NCBI GenBank assembly: GCA_964035575.1
Contig: OZ037856.1
Location: 62,001 to 126,000 of the forward strand
DNA length: 64,000 nucleotides
Reading direction: 5' to 3'
From: Rhynchopus sp. YZ270_cl-10
Taxonomy: Eukaryota > Euglenozoa > Diplonemea > Diplonemida > Diplonemidae
Of this stretch, positions 58,618 to 64,000 are shown one piece after another. The notes below the pieces were generated by a model. That model did not search any database. It saw nothing but the letters and a program-made list of their open reading frames with translations, and was not told where the DNA came from. Position 1 is the first letter of the stretch, and every line of letters begins with the position of its first letter. Both the position numbers and the translations under genes were made by a program.

Positions 58618-58650
58618 CGCCTATTCAGCCTCTCAGTGACTTAGCCACTA
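58618..58650 (-). repeat. diverged H1/H3 hairpin repeat
   Basis: Sense: CTAG, TGGCTAAGTCACTGAGAGGCTGAATAGGCG. Confidence 0.5.
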
Positions 58651-58852
58651 GAGGATTGATTAGGAGAAATCTACCACGAGAAGAACACACTAAACGGACG
58701 GATCAGGTAAGAAGAGGGCTTTGTTTGTACCTCATTTTCCCCGTGTTAAATTTAAATTGAAAGCAGAAAAAGGAAATTTAGAGGGGGAAAAAAAGGGGGA
58801 TAAACTGTCAAAGGAGAGGGAAGAAATGAGGGGATGAGGGAGGCCTGGGTAG

Positions 58853-59717
58853 CACGTATGGCAAATGATAATATATTATGCGCTATTATGAGATCTCATA
58901 ATACATGTGATATTATGCGCTATTATGTGCTATTATGCGCTATTATGCGCCAATTATGCGGCGTTATGCGCTCATTATGTGCCGTACCCCCCACCCCCCC
59001 ACCCAAAAAAAGTCGCTCAGAAGTGGTCAAAAGTGCCCAAAACCGGGCGGAATTCGATTTTGGGGTACAAATGGGCCTATGGTGTGGTTTTTATTGACTT
59101 CAAGGGGGTTTCTTTGATTTATTACCTACTTCACGTTTTTTGACGGCTTAAGATACCTTGGGTGGGAAAACCTTTGGTACCAGGTGCTTGACACTTTTTG
59201 AAACATGGTTCTAAGTTCCACCAAGTCCCTCTAAACACCCCGAAACCGCCTGGGTACCCCTCGGGATAGGTTCTGGGGTGAAAATATGTGGCTTTGGGGG
59301 CTTTTCTGGCCCCTGGCTCACACTGAGGCGTGATGAATGTGTGAGTTGCTCTATCTACGAGGGGTGGGCAGGTACAAGTTGTATGTACATTTTTGAAAAA
59401 AGCAGATACGGGGCTTCTTGAGGCTCAAAACTGCTCAAAACCGGGCGCAGATGGATTTTTGGACATCTGAGGGTGGTATTTTCTGGTTTGGGGCATTGGG
59501 GTAGGGCACATAATGAGCACATAATGAGCACATAATGAGCACATAATAGCGCATAATCATTATGCGCTATTATGTGCTATTATGTGCTATTATGCGCTAT
59601 TATGCGCTATTATGCGCTATTATGCATTATGCGATTATTATGAGCGCGCATAATAGCGCATAATGATCTCATAATTTATTATGAGATCTCATAATAAATT
59701 ATCATTTGCCATACGTG
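58853..59717. mobile_element. element F: palindrome-rich MITE
   Basis: 865 bp. 20-bp perfect inverted repeats CACGTATGGCAAATGATAAT, flanked by the 6-bp direct repeat GGGTAG (58847-58852 and 59718-59723). Both subterminal regions are dense arrays of short palindromic units, ATTATGCGC/GCGCATAAT and AGATCTCATAAT. The arrays could form long hairpins. The centre has two diverged copies of a segment around CAAAACCGGGCG. No coding capacity. Confidence 0.85.
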
Positions 59718-59936
59718 GGGTAGATAAAAAAAACACACAAAAGGCTACCTTCCGCCGCGTTAGCGGTGCGAAGTAACCTTTTTTTTCCTTTCTTTCTCAT
59801 CGAAATAGGCGGAGATTTGTCTTTTTTTTAGCTACATCTCTCACAATACCAGTTTTTTTTTTCACATTTTTTTTACTTAGAAAACCCGAATTGTAACAGA
59901 CACAGCGTTAATACTATCTTCAAAGCGAACCCCCCC

Positions 59937-62900
59937 TCAGAAGTGCTTCCTTGGGAGCGGGACAGAGGTGTTCACCTGCTCTGGAACTTCATTGGAGATG
60001 GGGGCGGTGTTTGCAAGACCCATGGACATGGTGTGGGAGGAGATGTTGAAGGTGTCAGCGCTTTCGGCGTTATCATCGCCGAGTGTGCCGCTGGTGGGTA
60101 GGCGCGAGAAGGGGTTGAGGGTGCTGGGGCCACGCTGCTGGACGTCAGCACCGTGCACGGGTTCGTCCACTTCCATCTTGAGAAGCCGCTCCTCGACCTC
60201 GCGCTGCCGGCTAGAGGGATTGAACTGCGCCCGTGGACTCAGCTGCCGATGAATGCCGTGTCCTGGTGTGTCGTTGTCCACATGCAGCGGGTGCACACCT
60301 TCCTCATGTTCCAAAGGGCTTCCCCTAGTCGCCCCGCCACTGCCACCTCGGTACCGCCGTGAGTCGTACCGCGCCACACTCCCGCTGGCACGCACCCGAG
60401 CTGCGGCGGAGGCTTGCTGGCTCTGTTGTGTGGTCGAGATGAGTAGGGTGGGAGTGTGTGGGAGAGGGTGGTGTGGTGGGGCATACCGCTGAGACGGAGT
60501 CGTTCCCGGATTCGAACTTCTTGGCTGCGGCACTGCGCATTTCCTCGCGTTTCTGTAGTAGTGTGGTGTTGTAAATAATGTGGTGCATTGCATATGGGTG
60601 AGTTGCGTGGTGGTGGTGCATACAAGGTTCTTGACAGAGGCACGCCGCTTCATGTCACGTTCCTTTTCCTTCTCCTCGGTGTCGGTGTTGTCAAGCACGC
60701 GGCTGTGCGCGGCACGTGAGTTGCGGATGATGTTCTGGATCTCGTCTCTGTTCTCGTCGACGTCGACCTGAGGGTTCTGCTGTTCGCGAAGGCGGCGCAA
60801 GGCGACCTCCTTCATGTCGCCCAGCTGTGCACGCAGGCTCTCTGCCTCGAGCACCTCTCTGTCGTACTTCTCCTTCACCTTCTGCACGTTGCTCTGCGAC
60901 TTGCGCAGCTTCTTGCGCACCTGTTCAGTGTCTTCGTCCTTCTTAGCCAGCGCCTTTTCGTGTGCCAGACTAGCAGCTTCCATGCGTTCGGACTGGAAGC
61001 GTGCCCACTTCGCTTGCTCCTCTTGGATGCGCTCGTTTGTGGAGGATGCGGCCACGTCGAGCTTCTTCTTCATGTTTTGGACGTCTGTCTGGAGCTGCTG
61101 TTCGTGGGCACGGTTCTTCTCGAGCATCTGTGCCTGGTTGTCTGTCATGGCGCGCATGGCCCGCAGTGCCTCCTCCTTCTCTAGCAGACGCTGCTGCAGC
61201 TTGCTCGACGAGCCCACCGCAGCGTCGCGTTCCTTCTGCCACTTGACAGCAGCGCGCTCCTCCTCTTGGCACTGCGCAGCAGCACGCTTCAGTTCCTCCT
61301 TCATCTTCGCGACAACGTCTGTGTGGCCGGCCTGCTCGTTCAGGAGCTCGTCGAACTCACGGCGCAGCTTCTCTTCGTTGGTGCGCAGGTGCGCGATCTC
61401 GTTTTCGAGTTCTTGTTTGTCCTCCTGTGGTTTGGTGGGCGTTTTTATAGTCAAAGCGAAATGAACATACCTGCACTTCCTCAAGCTGGCGTTCTCTCTC
61501 GTGCACGGCAGCGCCGCCGTTGCCGTTGTTTGCGAAGTCTGTGTGGTTGCGTGCCTTGCTGCGCTCTTGGAAGACACGCTGTGTCAGGTCGTTCACCTCA
61601 CGCCTCAGGCCCTGCAGCTCGCCGCCACTTGTGGCCAGCTCCTCTTTCAGGTCCTTCACGAGCTGTGTGTCGTTCTCGGCAGGTGTCGTCAGCTTCGCCT
61701 CCAGCTCAGCCACACGCTCCTGTGACGCAAGCAGACGTGCACGGTGCGACTCGCTCTCGCCATGTGCCAGCACCGTCTCGCCCTCGGTCTTCGTGAGGCG
61801 CGTCTCGAGGTCGGACACCCTGTCCGCTGTGGCACCCTTGCGCAGTGTGTCGCTCCCCATCTCGGTCAGCTTGGCCTGCAGGTTGAGGAGCTGCTGCTGC
61901 TTTGCAGTGACCTCCGAGGTGGACGTCAGTGCGTTCTGCTGCTGCGCACAGGCGTCGACACGTGCAGAGCGCAGCTCTGTCCTGAGGCTCTTGATGACGT
62001 CGCTCAGTGCAGACGCGTCAGGGTCGCCTTCATGCGCCTTGGTGACGGTGTCGAGGAGGCGCTCGCAGTGCTCCTCAAGAGAGCGGTAGCGCTGTGCCTG
62101 GCGCTCAAGGTCCTTCGAACACTTCTGCCGCACAACCTCAAGCGCATCGTCGCGTGTGTTCGCAGAAGACTCATACACGGCAACCTTTGCCTCCAGGGCA
62201 GTCCAGTACGCAGCGGTGTCCACCTCCTCTGGGTTCGCGCCCGGTGCGTCGTGCGCCATTTCACGCATCTTGTCGCGCACCGCCTCCAGCTCCTGAACAC
62301 GTGCCCGCAGCTTTTCGTTGTCCCGCACCTCCTTCTCGAGGTCTGCAGCGGAGATCTCTTGCAAGCGTGCGGCTTCGGCACGCTCTTCTGTGTCGTGTGA
62401 ACACTTTGCGTCGAGGACCTGGATTTCACGCTTGAACATTGCGATGACCGCAGTGTCGTCGTCGCTGTTGTTGTGATGCATTTAATACCAATTTTGGACG
62501 CTAGAACATTCCCTAACAACAATACAAACATTGCCATTGCCCATTGGGGACATCCAAACCACACAACCCACATAATACTTGCTGTCTTCTACATACCATG
62601 GCTCTGCCAGCCTCTGCCGCATTTTGCTGGCCTCCATCTCTGCTGCCTCTTGCTTGGCTTGCGCACGGTCGATACCTTCCTGCGCGACGGAGAGGCTAGT
62701 GGACTCTGCTTTGCCACGTGCGTTGAGCTCTGCTTCAAGAGACTTTATGCGTTCAAGGAGGGAAGCGGTTTCGATCTTGGCTGCGACGTCGTCTGGCATG
62801 GCGTCCGTGTCGTTGTTGTTCTGTTCCATAGGTGCCTTGCGTGTGTCATGTGTTTGCGCTGCGTTCTTTGCCGCAGCCAGACTCTTCTGCAACGTCTCCA

Positions 62901-64000
62901 CCTCACACCGCGACTCCTCCGCAAGCGACCGACGTGATTCCTTCTCACGCTCCAGCTTCAGCTTCAGCTTCGCGACCCTCTGCGTCTCTTGCTTCAACCC
63001 CTCCTTCGCCTTGTCCACAAACGTCTGCAGACGCAGCACCTCCTCCTTCATCTCCTCACGCACAACGAGCAGGTCTTCTTCGTACTTCTCCTTTTCCTTT
63101 GCCAAGGCCTTTTTATCTTCGGTGACGTCGCCTAAGCTGTCTAACGCGTCTTTGAAGTCCACGACACTGATGTCCTTGACGTCGCCTTTGAGAAACGGTG
63201 TTTCGACCTCCTCGCTCTCGGCAAGGAAGTTGACAAGCACCTCGCGCAGGTCAATGCTGTCTGCGGAGATGTCATTCGCGTTCTGGACGCTCATCTGGAG
63301 GCGCCCCTCGAGGAGGACGTTGGTCTCCTCCTTCTGGCGCAGCTCCTCTCCCAGCTCCTCACGCAGCTCGACCTGCGACTTCTCGAAGAGCAGTCTCCGT
63401 TCTTCGTTGGCAGCTTCTGCGCTTGCCAAAGTGTCCTTCAGCGCATCTATGTCGCCCTCAAGCACCGCAATGCGCTCCTGCGCCAGTTCATTCTCTTCTT
63501 CAAGGTTGGGCGCATCATTGCTCTCAAAGGCCTTCAACTTCTCTTGCAGCTCCTGCACTCTGGTGAGAAGGTCTTGGATCTTTTGGTCTTTCGCGTCCAG
63601 CTGTAAAAAGTGTTGTTTGTTTTTGAAATAATGTGAGACACAATGCATACCTGAATGACGGGTTTGTTCTTGATTTGCTTAGCACGGTCCGCAAATCGAA
63701 GGGTGCTAACAGTTTCACTGACGTTCGCATCGGCAGGGTTGATATTCGCAAACATGCAGGTTTTGGAGTTTCCTCCGAGACTGTCCTTCAGGAGCATGGT
63801 GAGCGGGGAGCTGCGGAAGGGGATATGACCTTTTCCTTTGACGATTGTGTCGATGACGGTGCCGAGGGCTGAGAGGGATAGATTGATGTTGCAGCCCTCC
63901 TTCAGCGTGTCACCTGAGGCACGTGTCTTGGATTGGCGTTCCGAGCCAGCTAGGTCCACAAGGTTCAGCTTGCTTGTCACAGTTCTGCACTCCCCATCGT
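59937..64000 (-). CDS. kinesin, N-terminal part of the motor off the right edge
   Basis: Exons 64000-63651 (partial), 63600-62597, 62464-61471, 61424-60624, 60552-60487 and 60422-59937; introns of 50, 132, 46, 71 and 64 nt, all GTATG..AG with consistent phases; about 1232 aa visible. Exon 1 is the C-terminal half of a kinesin motor: [11 protein letters not shown] (switch II), [51 protein letters not shown]. The neck leads straight into about 950 residues of coiled coil, then a Ser/Pro/Gly-rich tail. N-terminal motor placement with a long coiled coil points to a plus-end-directed, dimeric kinesin. The class is unclear: motifs resemble kinesin-2 and kinesin-12, and no family-specific tail is seen. 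Confidence 0.92.

Larger units (their letters stand above)
58243..58846. other. spacer with H1-type hairpins
   Basis: About 600 bases containing H1 modules at 58549 and 58618; no gene. Confidence 0.6.

Noticed and set aside
62579-63631. 350-codon Ser-rich open frame on the plus strand
   Set aside because: Antisense to the kinesin coiled coil; Ser/Arg richness mirrors Glu/Lys/Ala codons on the other strand.

Overview
The window looks like nuclear DNA of a euglenozoan, most probably a diplonemid. Every convincing gene (about 17 plus one LINE) reads on the minus strand, as in a polycistronic directional cluster. Most start codons sit shortly after a polypyrimidine tract and an AG, as expected of spliced-leader (SL) acceptors. 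The full-length LINE begins with a near-perfect SL sequence ending ACAGTTTCTGTACTTCATTG, the 3' end I remember for kinetoplastid and diplonemid SLs. Unlike kinetoplastids, several genes have small cis-spliced GT-AG introns (39-267 nt; donors mostly GTATG or GTACG).

In transcription order (right to left) the genes are: a kinesin (63651-64000 and on to 59937, N-terminus off the edge); a repeat-filled spacer with a hAT-like element and a palindromic AT-rich MITE; a four-exon coiled-coil protein; a secreted protein with a Pro-Thr-Gly tail array; a BTB/T1 protein; a PhyH-type dioxygenase; a PDZ-like protein; a 1290-aa membrane protein joining a TULIP/BPI-like ectodomain to two PqiA-like repeats; a 13-kb gene-poor block (28.2-41.1 kb) with three nested DNA elements and many hairpin repeats; a JMJD4-type dioxygenase; DRC4/GAS8; TMEM41; an intact LINE with 26-bp target-site duplications; a divergent myosin; ribosomal protein uS3; a membrane RING protein; a WD protein; an unknown helical protein; a second secreted Cys-rich protein; APC4; and an unknown partial gene at the left edge. 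The mixture is housekeeping, flagellar and surface genes, with no metabolic pathway logic.

The most unusual feature is a set of about 45 very short (25-110 bp) hairpin repeats in introns and spacers, almost all in the sense orientation of the genes. On the sense strand most are preceded by a pyrimidine tract ending in AG, carry a hairpin whose loop is often ACGAGAG on differing but still paired stems, and end at the start of a second tract (commonly TTTTC) leading to another AG. Copies lie directly upstream of real cis acceptors (DRC4 intron 2, RING gene intron 4) and of predicted trans-splice acceptors (myosin, PDZ protein). The LINE's 3' terminus, right at its target-site duplication, is exactly one such hairpin. 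Two readings fit and may both hold: ultra-short retroposons copied by LINE reverse transcriptases into polypyrimidine tracts, or portable 3'-splice-site modules.
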